Of a DNA stretch of 64,000 nt, positions 25,856 to 35,044 are shown one piece after another. The translations under genes were made by a program, and so were the position numbers. The stretch's first letter is position 1. Each line of letters opens with the position of its first letter. This stretch comes from Methylobacterium durans (GTDB lineage: Bacteria > Pseudomonadota > Alphaproteobacteria > Rhizobiales > Beijerinckiaceae). The notes beneath the pieces were generated by a model. It searched no databases, was not told where the DNA came from, and worked only from the letters and a program-made list of their open reading frames with translations. The DNA lies in contig NZ_CP029550.1 in the NCBI RefSeq assembly GCF_003173715.1, positions 3,121,001-3,185,000 of the forward strand. The letters run 5' to 3'.

Positions 25856-26890
25856 TCATCCCGCCAGCGCCGCCGCGACGGCGTCCCGGTCGAACCCCTT
25901 GAGGCCGATCACGACGAGGCGGCCGTCGCGGGATTCGGACGCGCGCCAGGGCCGGTCGAAATGGTGCGCGACGCGCCGTCCGACGCCCTGCACGACGAGG
26001 CGCATCGGCTTGCCCTCGATCTCGGCGAAGCCCTTGATGCGGAGCACGCCCGCCGTCTCGGCGGCCCGCTCGACGCGCGCGGCGAGGTCGGTCGGACTCG
26101 CGGCGGCGCGGACCGGCAGGGCCACCGTCTCGAAATCGTCGTGGTCGTGGTCCTCACCCTCGCCGTGGTGGGAGGGTCGGGCGTCGAGGTCGTCCTCGGC
26201 GGCCGCGTTGAGGCCGAGGAGCACCCGCGCGTCGATCGCGCCATGCGAGGTCTCCACCACCTTCACGGCCCGCGGCAGCTGGCGCTCGACCTCGGCGCGG
26301 ACGCTTGCCCGCTCGGCCTCGCCGAGGAGGTCCGCCTTGTTCAGCACCACGAGGTCGGCGCAGAGGAGCTGGTCCTCGAACACCTCCTCCAGCGGGTTCT
26401 CGTGCTCGACGCTCGCATCGGCCGCGCGCTGGGCGGCGAGCGCGTCCGGATCCTCCGCGAAGGCGCCGGAGGCCACCGCCGGGCCGTCGACCACCGCGAC
26501 GACGCCGTCGACCGTCACTCGCGAGCGGATCGCCGGCCACTGGAAGGCCTGGACGAGGGGCTTCGGCAGGGCGAGGCCCGAAGTCTCGATCAGGATGTGC
26601 TCCGGCGGGTCCGCCCGTTCCAGGAGGGTATTGAGGGCCGGCACGAAATCGTCGGCGACGGTGCAGCAGATGCAGCCGTTCGGCAATTCGACGATCGCGT
26701 CCTCGCTGCAGCCGGGGACGCCGCAGGCGGCGAGGAACGAACCGTCGAAGCCGACATCGCCGAACTCGTTGACGAGGATGGCGAGGCGGCGGCCGCCCGC
26801 ATGCTCCATCACGTGGCGCACGAGGGTCGTCTTGCCGGCGCCGAGGAAGCCGGTGACGATGGTGCAGGGAATCTTCTCGACGATGCTCAT
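25856..26890 (-). CDS. cobW: CobW-type G3E GTPase, cobalamin biosynthesis-linked metallochaperone
   Basis: 344 residues. Motifs: GFLGAGKTTL (P-loop), the metal-binding GCICCTVADDF, LVLNKADLLGE-type guanine-binding LNKADL, then a His/Asp-rich loop HHGEGEDHDHDD and the CobW C-terminal domain (GVLRIKGFAEIEGKPM). CobW is thought to deliver cobalt to the chelatase; the position directly upstream of cobN supports this. ATG 26890 begins the conserved MSIVEKIPCTIVTGF. Confidence 0.93.
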   Translation of the reverse strand: MSIVEKIPCTIVTGFLGAGKTTLVRHVMEHAGGRRLAILVNEFGDVGFDGSFLAACGVPGCSEDAIVELPNGCICCTVADDFVPALNTLLERADPPEHILIETSGLALPKPLVQAFQWPAIRSRVTVDGVVAVVDGPAVASGAFAEDPDALAAQRAADASVEHENPLEEVFEDQLLCADLVVLNKADLLGEAERASVRAEVERQLPRAVKVVETSHGAIDARVLLGLNAAAEDDLDARPSHHGEGEDHDHDDFETVALPVRAAASPTDLAARVERAAETAGVLRIKGFAEIEGKPMRLVVQGVGRRVAHHFDRPWRASESRDGRLVVIGLKGFDRDAVAAALAG

Positions 26891-26919
26891 GGGGGCACTC
26901 GTGATGGCGGGGCGCCCGC

Positions 26920-27303
26920 TTAGGCGGAGGCGCGGGGCGGGATGCGGGCGATCACGCCCTTGCGGAAGGCTTCCGGCCGCGCCCGCCAGGGCACGAGGCC
27001 GTCGGCGGTGCCGGCGTAGAGCCGGATGCCCTCGATGATCGTGGGCGCGGATGCCTCGGGGTCGAGGTCGCCGTAGACGTAGGTCCAGCGGTCGGCGCCC
27101 GCGACCGCCACCGTGCACGGGCGCTTGCAGACCGAGAGGCACTCGACCGGCTCGACGCGCAGCCCCGGCACGGGCGTCTCGGCGAGCGCCTTCTCGATGG
27201 AGGCGAGGAGGCGCGCCCCGGCGCGCGGGCCATCCCCGTCCCCCTCGGCGCGGCAGGTGGTGCAGACGTAGAGCACCACAGGTTCGGGCTGGCCCTCAGG
27301 CAT
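26920..27303 (-). CDS. DUF1636 protein (thioredoxin-like ferredoxin fold), cobalamin-linked
   Basis: 127 residues. VLYVCTTCRAEGDG at the start and VECLSVCKRPCTVAV in the middle provide the cysteine pattern of a small 2Fe-2S thioredoxin-like ferredoxin. The C-terminal part (GLVPWRARPEAFRKGVIARIPP) is typical of DUF1636 proteins, which recur in B12 loci. Its first eight bases overlap the cbtA end. The reaction is unknown; electron supply or cobalt handling are guesses from context. Confidence 0.82.
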   Translation of the reverse strand: MPEGQPEPVVLYVCTTCRAEGDGDGPRAGARLLASIEKALAETPVPGLRVEPVECLSVCKRPCTVAVAGADRWTYVYGDLDPEASAPTIIEGIRLYAGTADGLVPWRARPEAFRKGVIARIPPRASA

Positions 27304-28057
27304 GGGCCGGCGCCTCTGCCGCGCGCCCGAACACCTGCCAGGCCCAGCCGAAGGCGAGCCCGATCACCGCCCAGAACACGAAGGCGATGCCCAGCGAGCG
27401 GGCGGCAAATTGCGCGGCGAGGAGGGCGGGCACGGCCGAATTCCCCTCGGGCGGCACCGGGGCGCCGGCGAGGTGCGGCGCCACGATGAGCACGAGCCCG
27501 CCGAGGATGGTGACGGCCGCCCGCCGGATCAGGATTAGGTAGAGGCCCATCGCGGTCGCTGCGGCGGTCATCAGCCACCATGCCTGGCGCGTGGCGAGGG
27601 GCGCCGCCTCGCTGCCCGGCAGCTCCGGCGGCAGGCCGAGGGCGGGGGCGAGCGCGACCGCGGCGAAGCCCGCGAGCCCGAAGGCGAGCGCCCGCTCCGG
27701 CGTCGGCGCGCGGCCGCAGGCGAGCATCACGGCGCCGAGGAGGAGCGCGTAGCCGATGCCGCCGATCAGCGTCGCGAGGCCAGTGAAGGCCATGCGCGGC
27801 AGGCCGGGGCCGGGCTGCCACTCCGCGCCAGGCCCAGTGTTGCCGTGGTCGTGACCTTGGGCAGGCGCCTGGCCCTGCGCCGGCGCGTGGGCCAGGACGA
27901 TGGGCAGGCGAGTCTCGTCCGCATCGAGGGCGGCGTGCGTCTCGTAGCGCTCGGCCGCGATGATGAGCGGCGAGGTGAGGGCGAGCTGCAGGCCCGTCGC
28001 GACGACGGCCGCGAGGAAGCCGGCGACGAGGGCCGCCGACAGGAGCCGGATGATCAT
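27296..28057 (-). CDS. cbtA: Cobalt transporter subunit CbtA
   Basis: 253 residues with five to six hydrophobic helices. The N-terminus LLSAALVAGFLAAVVATGLQ leads into a His-containing periplasmic loop (QGHDHGN), and the helices carry FTGLATLIGGIGYALLLGAV and AFVFWAVIGLAFGWAW. CbtA with CbtB is a predicted cobalt uptake system regulated by B12 riboswitches. Position downstream of cbtB and the riboswitch fits exactly. Confidence 0.88.
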   Translation of the reverse strand: MIIRLLSAALVAGFLAAVVATGLQLALTSPLIIAAERYETHAALDADETRLPIVLAHAPAQGQAPAQGHDHGNTGPGAEWQPGPGLPRMAFTGLATLIGGIGYALLLGAVMLACGRAPTPERALAFGLAGFAAVALAPALGLPPELPGSEAAPLATRQAWWLMTAAATAMGLYLILIRRAAVTILGGLVLIVAPHLAGAPVPPEGNSAVPALLAAQFAARSLGIAFVFWAVIGLAFGWAWQVFGRAAEAPAHA

Positions 28058-28085
28058 GGGATCTCTGCGGGCTGCGGCAGAGCGG

Positions 28086-28268
28086 TCAGTGGCAGGGGAA
28101 GTTCTGCGTGTGCCGGAAATCGTGCGCCGCGTTGTGCAGCGCCGAGGCCGGCGCGAAGCCCGCGAGGAAGACGAGGCCGAGCCCCAGCAGGGCGGCGATC
28201 GCGATGGCGGCGGCGCCCTCGCTCGCGCGGGTGCCGGTGGTGCCGAGGGTCTGGACGTTCGTCGTCAT
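28086..28268 (-). CDS. cbtB: Cobalt transporter subunit CbtB
   Basis: A 60-residue protein with one transmembrane helix (AAAIAIAALLGLGLVFLAGF) and the C-terminal HNAAHDFRHTQNFPCH, whose His residues are the likely cobalt site and identify CbtB. It is the first gene after the cobalamin riboswitch, 50 bases from the aptamer. Confidence 0.92.
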   Translation of the reverse strand: MTTNVQTLGTTGTRASEGAAAIAIAALLGLGLVFLAGFAPASALHNAAHDFRHTQNFPCH

Positions 28269-28318
28269 CGGGTCAGGTCTCCGGCCGCCCCGCCGGCGGC
28301 GTTCGAGGATAGCGGGGG

Positions 28319-28488
28319 ACGGCAGGTCTCCTGGCTCGCGGATCCTCGCGCCTGCCGCCTTCCCGGAGATCCGGTGGCGTGGTGGCAGGAGCTAGCCGCT
28401 CACAGTTGCGGGGGCAGCCGCGGAATCGGAGCCCGAGCCCCTCACCGCATTCCCTTTTCACCCCGTCGCCGGGGCACCGTCTCACCGG
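28319..28488 (-). promoter_or_regulatory. Cobalamin (B12/AdoCbl) riboswitch upstream of cbtB
   Basis: Read on the minus strand the region gives GGGTGAAAAGGGAATGCGGT, CGGCTGCCCCCGCAACTGTG, GGGAAGGCGG and AGCCAGGAGACCTGCC (B12 box, 28321-28336), in the order and spacing of the cobalamin aptamer. Between the box and cbtB a GC-rich hairpin (CCGCCGGCGG region, about 28285-28300) precedes GGAGACCTGACCCGATG, so B12 could repress by hiding the ribosome site. It would control the cbtB-cbtA-DUF1636-cobW-cobN-G-H-I-J run. No binding data are implied. Confidence 0.93.
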
Positions 28489-28606
28489 CTTCTAGCCTGT
28501 CGCGCGGGCCGGCACAACGCGGGCCGCACCCCGAGTCCCGCGATTCTTTGATCGAAGGCGAAGGCGATCTTTGACCGGAGGGCTGCGCTTGGGGCAAAGG
28601 AGCCCG

Positions 28607-29137
28607 ATGCTTCAGGCCGCCCCCCGCATGACCCTGGTGCTCGGCGGCGCGCGCTCGGGCAAGAGCGCCCACGCGGAGGCGCTGGTCGAGACCTCCCCGG
28701 CGCCCTGGACCTACCTCGCCACCGCGCAGGCCTGGGACGACGAGATGCGGGAGCGCATCGCCCTCCACCGCGCCCGCCGGGGAGAGGGCTGGGTGACGCG
28801 GGACGTGCCGACGGAACTCGCCGCCGCGATCCGGGAGGTGCGCGGCCCCGTCCTCGTCGATTGCCTGACGCTCTGGCTCACCAACCTGATGCTGGGCGGG
28901 GCCGATCTCGCGGCCGCGTCCGAGGATCTCGCCTCGGCCTGCGCGGATGCGGCCGGCCCGCTCGTCCTCGTCTCGAACGAGGTCGGGCTCGGCATCGTGC
29001 CCGACAACGCCCTGGCCCGCGCGTTCCGCGACGCGGCCGGACGGCTCCACCAGCGCCTCGCGCGGGAGGCCGACCGGGTCGTGTTCCTGGTGGCCGGGCT
29101 GCCGATGGTCGTCAAACCCGCTGGAGGACACGCATGA
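28607..29137 (+). CDS. cobU: Adenosylcobinamide kinase/adenosylcobinamide-phosphate guanylyltransferase CobU (CobP)
   Basis: 176 residues. It phosphorylates adenosylcobinamide and then transfers GMP. P-loop: LVLGGARSGKSAHAEAL; the guanylylated His lies in IALHRARRGEGW; also LVDCLTLWLTNLML and LVSNEVGLGIVPDN. ATG 28607 is preceded by AAAGGAG at good spacing, better than TTG 28571. The 3' end overlaps cobO by four bases. It is divergent from the riboswitch-controlled run. Confidence 0.93.
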   Translation: MLQAAPRMTLVLGGARSGKSAHAEALVETSPAPWTYLATAQAWDDEMRERIALHRARRGEGWVTRDVPTELAAAIREVRGPVLVDCLTLWLTNLMLGGADLAAASEDLASACADAAGPLVLVSNEVGLGIVPDNALARAFRDAAGRLHQRLAREADRVVFLVAGLPMVVKPAGGHA

Positions 29138-29736
29138 GCGACGAGGACGCGCGCCACCGCGAGAAGATGCGGAAGCGCAAGGCGGCGCAGGATGCCGAGG
29201 TCGCCTCGAAGACCGTCGAGAAGGGCCTCCTCATCGTCAACACCGGCCCCGGCAAGGGCAAGACGACGGCCGCGCTCGGGCTCGTGCTGCGGGCGCTGGG
29301 GCGCGGCTGGCGGGTCGGCGTGGTGCAGTTCATCAAGGGGGCCTGGGACACGGGCGAGAAGCGGGCGCTGGAGGCTTTCGGCGACCGGGTCGCCTGGCAC
29401 GCGCTGGGCGAGGGCTTCACCTGGGAGACGCAGGACAAGGCCCGCGATATCGCCGCCTGCGCGCGGGCCTGGGCGACGGCGCAGTCCCTGATGGCGGATC
29501 CGACGATCCGCCTCCTCGTCCTCGACGAGATGAACATCGCGCTCCGCTACGACTACCTCGACATCGACGCGGTGGTGGCCGTGCTGCGGGCGCGCCGCCC
29601 GGACCTGCACGTGGTGGTGACCGGCCGCAACGCGAAGCCCGCGCTGATCGAGGCGGCCGACCTCGTGACCGAGATGGGCAACGTGAAGCACCATTTCTCG
29701 GCGGGCGTGAAGGCGCAGGAGGGGATCGAGTTCTGA
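29134..29736 (+). CDS. cobO: Cob(I)yrinic acid a,c-diamide adenosyltransferase CobO
   Basis: 200 residues of the CobA/CobO ATP:corrinoid adenosyltransferase family. It transfers adenosyl from ATP to Co(I). Motifs: [20 protein letters not shown] (P-loop), [28 protein letters not shown] and [20 protein letters not shown]. The N-terminal lid ([17 protein letters not shown]) is basic. It is coupled to cobU (ATGA) and followed 34 bases later by cobQ. Confidence 0.94.
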   Translation: MSDEDARHREKMRKRKAAQDAEVASKTVEKGLLIVNTGPGKGKTTAALGLVLRALGRGWRVGVVQFIKGAWDTGEKRALEAFGDRVAWHALGEGFTWETQDKARDIAACARAWATAQSLMADPTIRLLVLDEMNIALRYDYLDIDAVVAVLRARRPDLHVVVTGRNAKPALIEAADLVTEMGNVKHHFSAGVKAQEGIEF

Positions 29737-29770
29737 TGAGCCCGCCTCGTCCCGGCGCTCGGATCCGCCC

Positions 29771-31225
29771 ATGACCCGCGCCATCATGATCCAGGGCACG
29801 GGCTCGGATGTCGGCAAGTCGCTGATCGTGGCCGGGCTCGCCCGCGCCTTCGCGCAGCGGGGCCTGCGCGTGCGCCCGTTCAAGCCGCAGAACATGTCGA
29901 ACAACGCCGCCGTCACGGCCGATGGCGGCGAGATCGGGCGGGCGCAGGCGCTGCAGGCGCGGGCGGCCGGCGTCCCGCCCTCGGTCCACATGAATCCAGT
30001 CCTCCTGAAGCCCCAGAGCGAGGTCGGCTCGCAGGTCGTGGTGCAGGGGCGCATGGTCGGCACCGCCAAGGCGCGCGACTACCAGGGCTGGAAGCCGCGC
30101 CTTCTCGCCTCGGTGCTCGAGAGCTTCGCGCACCTGCGGGCAGAGGCCGATCTCGTCGTCGTCGAGGGGGCGGGCTCGGCCTCCGAGGTGAATCTGCGGG
30201 CCGGCGACATCGCCAATATGGGCTTTGCGCGCGCGACCGATACGCCGGTGATCCTCCTCGGCGACATCGACCGGGGCGGCGTCATCGCGAGCCTCGTCGG
30301 CACGAAGGCCGTGCTCGACCCGGCCGACGCCGCGATGGTGCGCGGCTTCCTCGTCAACCGCTTCCGCGGCGACTCCAGCCTGTTCGCGGACGGGATGCGG
30401 ATCATCGCCGAGCGCACGGGCTGGGAGAGCCTCGGCCTCGTGCCGCACTTCCCCGACGCCGCCCGCCTGCCCGCCGAGGACGTGCTCGGCCTGAGGGGAT
30501 CCGAGGCGGGGCCGGGCGCGCGCGTCGTCGCGGTGCCAGTCCTGTCCCGGATCGCCAATTTCGACGATCTCGACCCGCTCCGCGCCGAGCCCGGAATCGC
30601 CGTGGTGCTGGTCCGGCCGGGCGAGGCGATCCCCGGCAACGCCGACCTCGTGCTGCTGCCGGGCTCGAAGACGACGATCGACGACCTCGCCGATCTTCGC
30701 GCGCAGGGCTGGGACGTCGACATCCGGGCGCATCTGCGCCGGGGCGGGCGCGTGCTCGGCCTCTGCGGCGGCTACCAGATGCTCGGCCGCAGGATCAGCG
30801 ACCCGCACGGCATCGAGGGCGAGGCGCGCTCCGTGCCCGGCCTCGGTCTCCTCGACGTCGAGACGGTGATGACGCCCCTGAAGCGCCTGGAGGCGGTGAC
30901 GGGCGAGAGCCTGTCCGACGCAGTGCCGTTCGCCGGCTACGAGATGCATATCGGCGATACCGCAGGACCCGACGCCGCGCGCCCGCTCCTGCGCCTCGCC
31001 GACGGGAGGACGGACGGGGCCGTCTCGGCGGATGGGCGCGTGGCGGGGACCTACGTGCACGGGCTCTTCGCCGACGACCGGCAGCGGGCGGCGTGGCTCG
31101 CGCGCCTCGGCGCCGCGGCGAGCGGCGCGGCGTACGAGGCCGGCATCGAGGCGGTGCTCGATGGCCTCGCCCGCCACATCGAGGCGCACGTGGATTGCGA
31201 CCGGCTCCTCGCGCTGGCCGGATGA
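29771..31225 (+). CDS. cobQ: Cobyric acid synthase CobQ
   Basis: 484 residues. It adds four amides to adenosylcobyrinic acid a,c-diamide with glutamine and ATP. N-terminal ATPase: [19 protein letters not shown] and [17 protein letters not shown]-terminal amidotransferase: [15 protein letters not shown] with the nucleophilic Cys and a late His in [13 protein letters not shown]. Length matches the family. It follows cobO and is convergent with cobD. Confidence 0.95.
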   Translation: MTRAIMIQGTGSDVGKSLIVAGLARAFAQRGLRVRPFKPQNMSNNAAVTADGGEIGRAQALQARAAGVPPSVHMNPVLLKPQSEVGSQVVVQGRMVGTAKARDYQGWKPRLLASVLESFAHLRAEADLVVVEGAGSASEVNLRAGDIANMGFARATDTPVILLGDIDRGGVIASLVGTKAVLDPADAAMVRGFLVNRFRGDSSLFADGMRIIAERTGWESLGLVPHFPDAARLPAEDVLGLRGSEAGPGARVVAVPVLSRIANFDDLDPLRAEPGIAVVLVRPGEAIPGNADLVLLPGSKTTIDDLADLRAQGWDVDIRAHLRRGGRVLGLCGGYQMLGRRISDPHGIEGEARSVPGLGLLDVETVMTPLKRLEAVTGESLSDAVPFAGYEMHIGDTAGPDAARPLLRLADGRTDGAVSADGRVAGTYVHGLFADDRQRAAWLARLGAAASGAAYEAGIEAVLDGLARHIEAHVDCDRLLALAG

Positions 31226-31232
31226 TCGCCCC

Positions 31233-32225
31233 TCAGCCCGCGAGAAGCGTCGCGAGGATGGCCGCCAGCCCGAACAGCAGGGCGCAGGCCGCGCGGTAGA
31301 TCCGGATCGCCCGCTCGATGTCCTCGGGTCCCGCCTCGGCGCGGCCGTCGCCCATCCAGGAATCCGTCACGCGCTCGCCCCCGTAGACCCTTGGCCCCGC
31401 GAGACGCAGGCCCAGCGCCCCGGCCATCGCGGCTTCCGGCCAGCCGGCGTTCGGCGAGCGGTGCCGCCCGGCATCGCGCCGCACGGCCGTCCAGGCGCCG
31501 CGGGCCGAGGCGCCCTTCGTCAGGCGCGCCGCCGCCACGATGAGGAGCGCGGTCAGGCGCGAGGCCGGCAGGTTGATCAGGTCGTCGAAACGGGCCGCGG
31601 CCCAGCCGAACGCGGCGTGGCGGGGCGTGCGGTGCCCGATCATGCTGTCGGCGGTGTTGGCGGCCTTGTAGAGGAGGCCGCCGGGCAGCCCGCCGAGCCC
31701 GATCCAGAAGGCCGGCGCCACGATCCCGTCCGAAAAGTTCTCGGCGAGGCTCTCGATCGCGGCCCGGCACACGGCCGCCTCGTCGAGGGTCTCGGGGTCG
31801 CGCCCGACGATCATCGAGACGGCGCGGCGCCCGCCGGGCAGCCCCTCCCGCCGGAGCGCGGCGGCGACGCGGATCACGTGCTGGTCGAGGCTTCTCTGCG
31901 CCGGAAGCGTCGCGCACAGGAGCGCGGCGAGGACGAGCCCGAGTACCGGGCCGCCGAGCCCGGCGAGCGCCGTCAGGGCGAGCCCGCTGCCGACCGCTGC
32001 GGCAAGGAGAATGAGGAGGGCGAGCACGCCCTTGAGGCGCCGCGTGCCGGGCTCGCCCCGGTTCAGCCCCCGGTCGAGCGCCGCGATCAGTCGGCCGATC
32101 CAGGTGACAGGGTGGCCGAGCGCCCTGTAGAGCGCGTCCGGATAGCCGGCCGCGGCCTCGATCAAGAGGGCGAGGGCGAGGATGATGAGCGTATCGGGCG
32201 GATGGGCGAGGACGGTCCAGGACAT
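31233..32225 (-). CDS. cobD: Adenosylcobinamide-phosphate synthase CobD (CbiB)
   Basis: 330 residues, four to five transmembrane helices. It joins adenosylcobyric acid to the aminopropanol arm. Family segments: GHPVTWIGRLIAALDRGLNR, AVSMIVGRDPETLDEAAVCR, ESLAENFSDGIVAPAFW, YKAANTADSMIGHR and SPNAGWPEAAMAGALG. ATG 32225 is divergent from cobC, 33 bases apart, so the two arm-attachment genes share a short promoter region. The open frame upstream of this start is antisense to cobC and is not used. Confidence 0.94.
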   Translation of the reverse strand: MSWTVLAHPPDTLIILALALLIEAAAGYPDALYRALGHPVTWIGRLIAALDRGLNRGEPGTRRLKGVLALLILLAAAVGSGLALTALAGLGGPVLGLVLAALLCATLPAQRSLDQHVIRVAAALRREGLPGGRRAVSMIVGRDPETLDEAAVCRAAIESLAENFSDGIVAPAFWIGLGGLPGGLLYKAANTADSMIGHRTPRHAAFGWAAARFDDLINLPASRLTALLIVAAARLTKGASARGAWTAVRRDAGRHRSPNAGWPEAAMAGALGLRLAGPRVYGGERVTDSWMGDGRAEAGPEDIERAIRIYRAACALLFGLAAILATLLAG

Positions 32226-32258
32226 CGGGTCTCGGCAGGGAAGGCCGGCGCGCCGGTA

Positions 32259-33230
32259 ATGAGCCACGGCGGCGACCTCGACGCCGCGCGCAGGCTGTTC
32301 CCGGATGCGCCCGAGCCTTGGATCGATCTCTCGACGGGGATCAACCCGGTCCCCTATCCCTGTCCGCCGCTGGAGGCCAGCCTGTTCCGGCGCCTGCCCG
32401 CGCCCGGCGACCTCGCGGCGCTGCGGGCGACCGCCGCCGCGGCCTACGGCGCCGATCCGGCGGGAATCGTGCCGGCGCCCGGCACGCAGATCCTGATCGA
32501 GATCCTGCCGCGGCTCCTGCCGCCGACGCGGGTGGCGGTGATCTCGCCGACCTATGCCGAGCACGAGGCCGCCTGGGCGCGCGGCGGCCACGCCGTCGTG
32601 GGCGTGCCCGATCTCGCCGCGATCGGCGAGGCGGCGGTGGCCGTCATCGTCAACCCGAACAATCCGGACGGGCGCGTCTTCCCCGCGGCCGCGCTGCGGG
32701 AGCTGGCGGAGCGCCTGCGCGCGCGGGGCGGCCTCATCGTCACGGATGAAGCCTTCGCCGACCTGGAGCCCGTCGAGAGCCTCTGCCCCTTCGCGGGGCC
32801 CGGCCTCGTGGTGCTGCGCTCGTTCGGCAAGACCTACGGGCTCGCCGGCATCCGACTCGGCTTCGCGGTCGCGGAGCCCGTCTTCGCGGCGCGGATCGCC
32901 GCCGCCCTCGGGCCCTGGGCGGTCTCCGGGCCGGCGCTGGCCATCGGGCGCGTTGCCCTCGCCGATGCCGGCTGGCGGGGGGAGGCGGCCCTGGCGCGCC
33001 GGGCGGACGCGGATCGTCTCGACCGGATGATCGCCCGCGGCGGCGGCCGGGTCGTCGGTGGCACCGCCCTGTTCCGCACCGCCGATTTCGAGGACGGCCC
33101 CGGCCTGTTCCGGCGCCTCGGCGAGGCCGGGATCTACGTGCGCCGGTTCGAGGCGGCACCGAGCCGCCTGCGCTTCGGCTTGCCGCCGGACAAGGGGGCG
33201 TGGTGCCGGCTCTCGCGGATCCTCAGGTAG
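32259..33230 (+). CDS. cobC: L-threonine-O-3-phosphate decarboxylase CobC (PLP aminotransferase-like)
   Basis: 323 residues of the class I/II aminotransferase fold. It makes (R)-1-amino-2-propanol phosphate for the lower arm. Motifs: PWIDLSTGINPVPYP, AAYGADPAGIVPAPGTQI, VNPNNPDGR, LIVTDEAFADLEP and the PLP lysine in LRSFGKTYGLAGIRLGF. ATG 32259 precedes MSHGGDLDAARRLF, a typical CobC start. The 3' end overlaps the MFS gene stop by eight bases, tail to tail. Confidence 0.92.
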   Translation: MSHGGDLDAARRLFPDAPEPWIDLSTGINPVPYPCPPLEASLFRRLPAPGDLAALRATAAAAYGADPAGIVPAPGTQILIEILPRLLPPTRVAVISPTYAEHEAAWARGGHAVVGVPDLAAIGEAAVAVIVNPNNPDGRVFPAAALRELAERLRARGGLIVTDEAFADLEPVESLCPFAGPGLVVLRSFGKTYGLAGIRLGFAVAEPVFAARIAAALGPWAVSGPALAIGRVALADAGWRGEAALARRADADRLDRMIARGGGRVVGGTALFRTADFEDGPGLFRRLGEAGIYVRRFEAAPSRLRFGLPPDKGAWCRLSRILR

Positions 33231-34475
33231 CCCGCGGCCGGTGCCGGTCGAGCACGGCGACGAGGAGGGCGAGGCCGGCGAGGACGATCCCCACCGTGCA
33301 GACCCCCGGCCAGCCGGCGGCGAGGAAGGCCCGCGAGCCCGCATAGGCCCCGAGCGCCCCGAACACGAACATCGCGGTGAACAGCACGGTGTTGATCCGC
33401 CCCCGGCGCCGGGCACCAGCGCGTAGGCCCGGGTCTGGTTCGCGATCAGTGCCCCGTTCAGGCCGATATCGATGAGCAGCACGCCGGCCGCGACGCCGAC
33501 GAGCGACCTGCCGCCCCAGAGCCACAGCACGGCGAAGGCCGCGAGGACGCAGGCGCTGCCCGCCACCACGACGGGCCGCGCCCCGCGCCGGTCCGTGAAG
33601 CGCCCCGACATCGGCGCGATGAGCGCGCCCGCGACGCCGATCACCCCGAACAATCCGGCGCCGGCCGCCGTCAGGTCGAAGGGCGGCGCCTCGACGAGAA
33701 GGGCGAGGGTCGCCCAGAAGGCGTTGAAGCTCGCGAAGAGCAGCGCCTGCGACAGGGTCGCGGTGCGCAGGGTCGGCTGGGTGCGCACGAGGTAGAGGAT
33801 CGAGAGCATCAGCGCCCGGTAGCGCAGGGGCTTCGTCTTCGGCGTCCTCGGCAGGGTCGCGGCCGCGATTCCCGCCATGGCGAGCGCCACGCCCGCCGCC
33901 GCGACGAACACCGCCCGCCAGCCGAACTCGGCACCGAACAGCCCGCTCGCCGTGCGCGCGAGCAGGATGCCGGTGAGGAGCCCGGTCATCACCTGCCCGA
34001 CGATGCGCCCGCGGCTCGCGTCGGGCGCGAGCTCGGCCGCGAAGGGCACGGCCTGCTGCGCGGCCGATGCGAGGAAGCCGATCAGGAGGCTCGCCAGCGC
34101 CAGGACGGGGAGGTTCGGTGCCGCGCCGGCGAGCAGCAGGGCGAGGCTCAGCGCCGCGAGCTGACCCATGATCAGGCTGCGCCGGGGCAGGCTGTCGCCC
34201 AGCGGCACGAGCCCGAGGATGCCGAGCCCGTAGCCGACCAGGCAGGCGGTCGGGATCCAGATGGCCGCCCGCGCCCCGAATTCCGAGACGAGGAGGGCGA
34301 GGAGGGGCTGGTTGTAATAGATGTTGGCGACCGCGCCCCCTGCGATCAGGGTGAGGCCGAGGCGGGCGCGGGTCGTGAGATGCGGTGTCAGCAAGGGCAG
34401 GTCTGGGGTGTGGGGCAGGGAGGCCCAACGCCGTAGGCCGGCCGGGCCGCCGCTGGCAACCGCCCCGGCCGGCAT
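33223..34475 (-). pseudogene. MFS transporter, frameshifted as read
   Basis: The frame from ATG 34475 encodes eleven or so helices of a major facilitator (LTLIAGGAVANIYYNQPLLA, FLASAAQQAVPFAAELAPD, MSGRFTDRRGARPVVVAG), resembling YnfM-type or related exporters. At LVPGA the frame drifts into low-complexity sequence, while the neighbouring frame gives RINTVLFTAMFVFGALGAYA and ends HRPRAT at 33223. One extra base in the G5 run (C5 on plus strand, 33400-33404) restores a protein of about 417 residues. Substrate unknown. Probably a consensus error rather than a decayed gene. Confidence 0.8.
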
Positions 34476-34696
34476 CGCCTCCCGCCACTCGCGAAACGGT
34501 GAGAAGGGTCCGGCCCTTCCATCACGCTCCCTTCACCACCATATCACAATCGTTGCGGCAGAAGGACTTATGCTCTGCTGCCGCGCTGGGTGCCCTTGGA
34601 AACGCGACCGTTTCGGGCTCTCATTTCGGGTGCGACGGTCACGATGTGCTGATTCGCGCCCACGACAGGCTTTCGCCGGACAACAGGGAGTTCCGT

Positions 34697-34900
34697 ATGC
34701 CGAACTACCGCGTCAGTTTCGCCAAGCAGATCCTGGGGGTGCCCTTCACCGTCGGCTCCGTGGAGATCGCCCGGGCGCGCGATCCGGAGCGGGCGCGCCG
34801 CGCCGCCGAATTGCGCTTCGCGCGCCAGCACGGGGTCGAGGATTGGCGCGAGCGGGCCGATCGCTGCGAGATCGCTGCGGCCGAAACGCAACGCGCCTGA
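34697..34900 (+). CDS. Small conserved-looking hypothetical protein (67 residues)
   Basis: ATG 34697 follows ACAGGGAGTTCCGT, giving a ribosome site. The product starts MPNYRVSFAKQILGVPFTVG and continues with charged helical sequence (SVEIARARDPERARRAAELRFA). Composition and codon use look coding, and no other frame is better here. No domain recognised. The upstream 150 bases are less GC-rich and may hold its promoter. Confidence 0.6.
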   Translation: MPNYRVSFAKQILGVPFTVGSVEIARARDPERARRAAELRFARQHGVEDWRERADRCEIAAAETQRA

Positions 34901-35044
34901 GCCCGGCCGCCGGAGAGGCCCTGGGCCGCGTCCCGGCCCCTGGCCCTCTCGGCGTACCCGGCCTAGAACGAGGCCGCTGGCGGCCGGTCCCTCCGGGCGG
35001 CCGCACATCGTGACAGCGGGTGGCGACGGAGCGAACGGCGTTTC

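Noticed and set aside
31233..34475. One continuous 1,080-residue minus-strand frame joining the MFS protein to CobD
   Set aside because: The middle third is antisense to cobC and low in complexity. The MFS part runs into it only because of the one-base loss at 33400-33404, and CobD has its own start at 32225.
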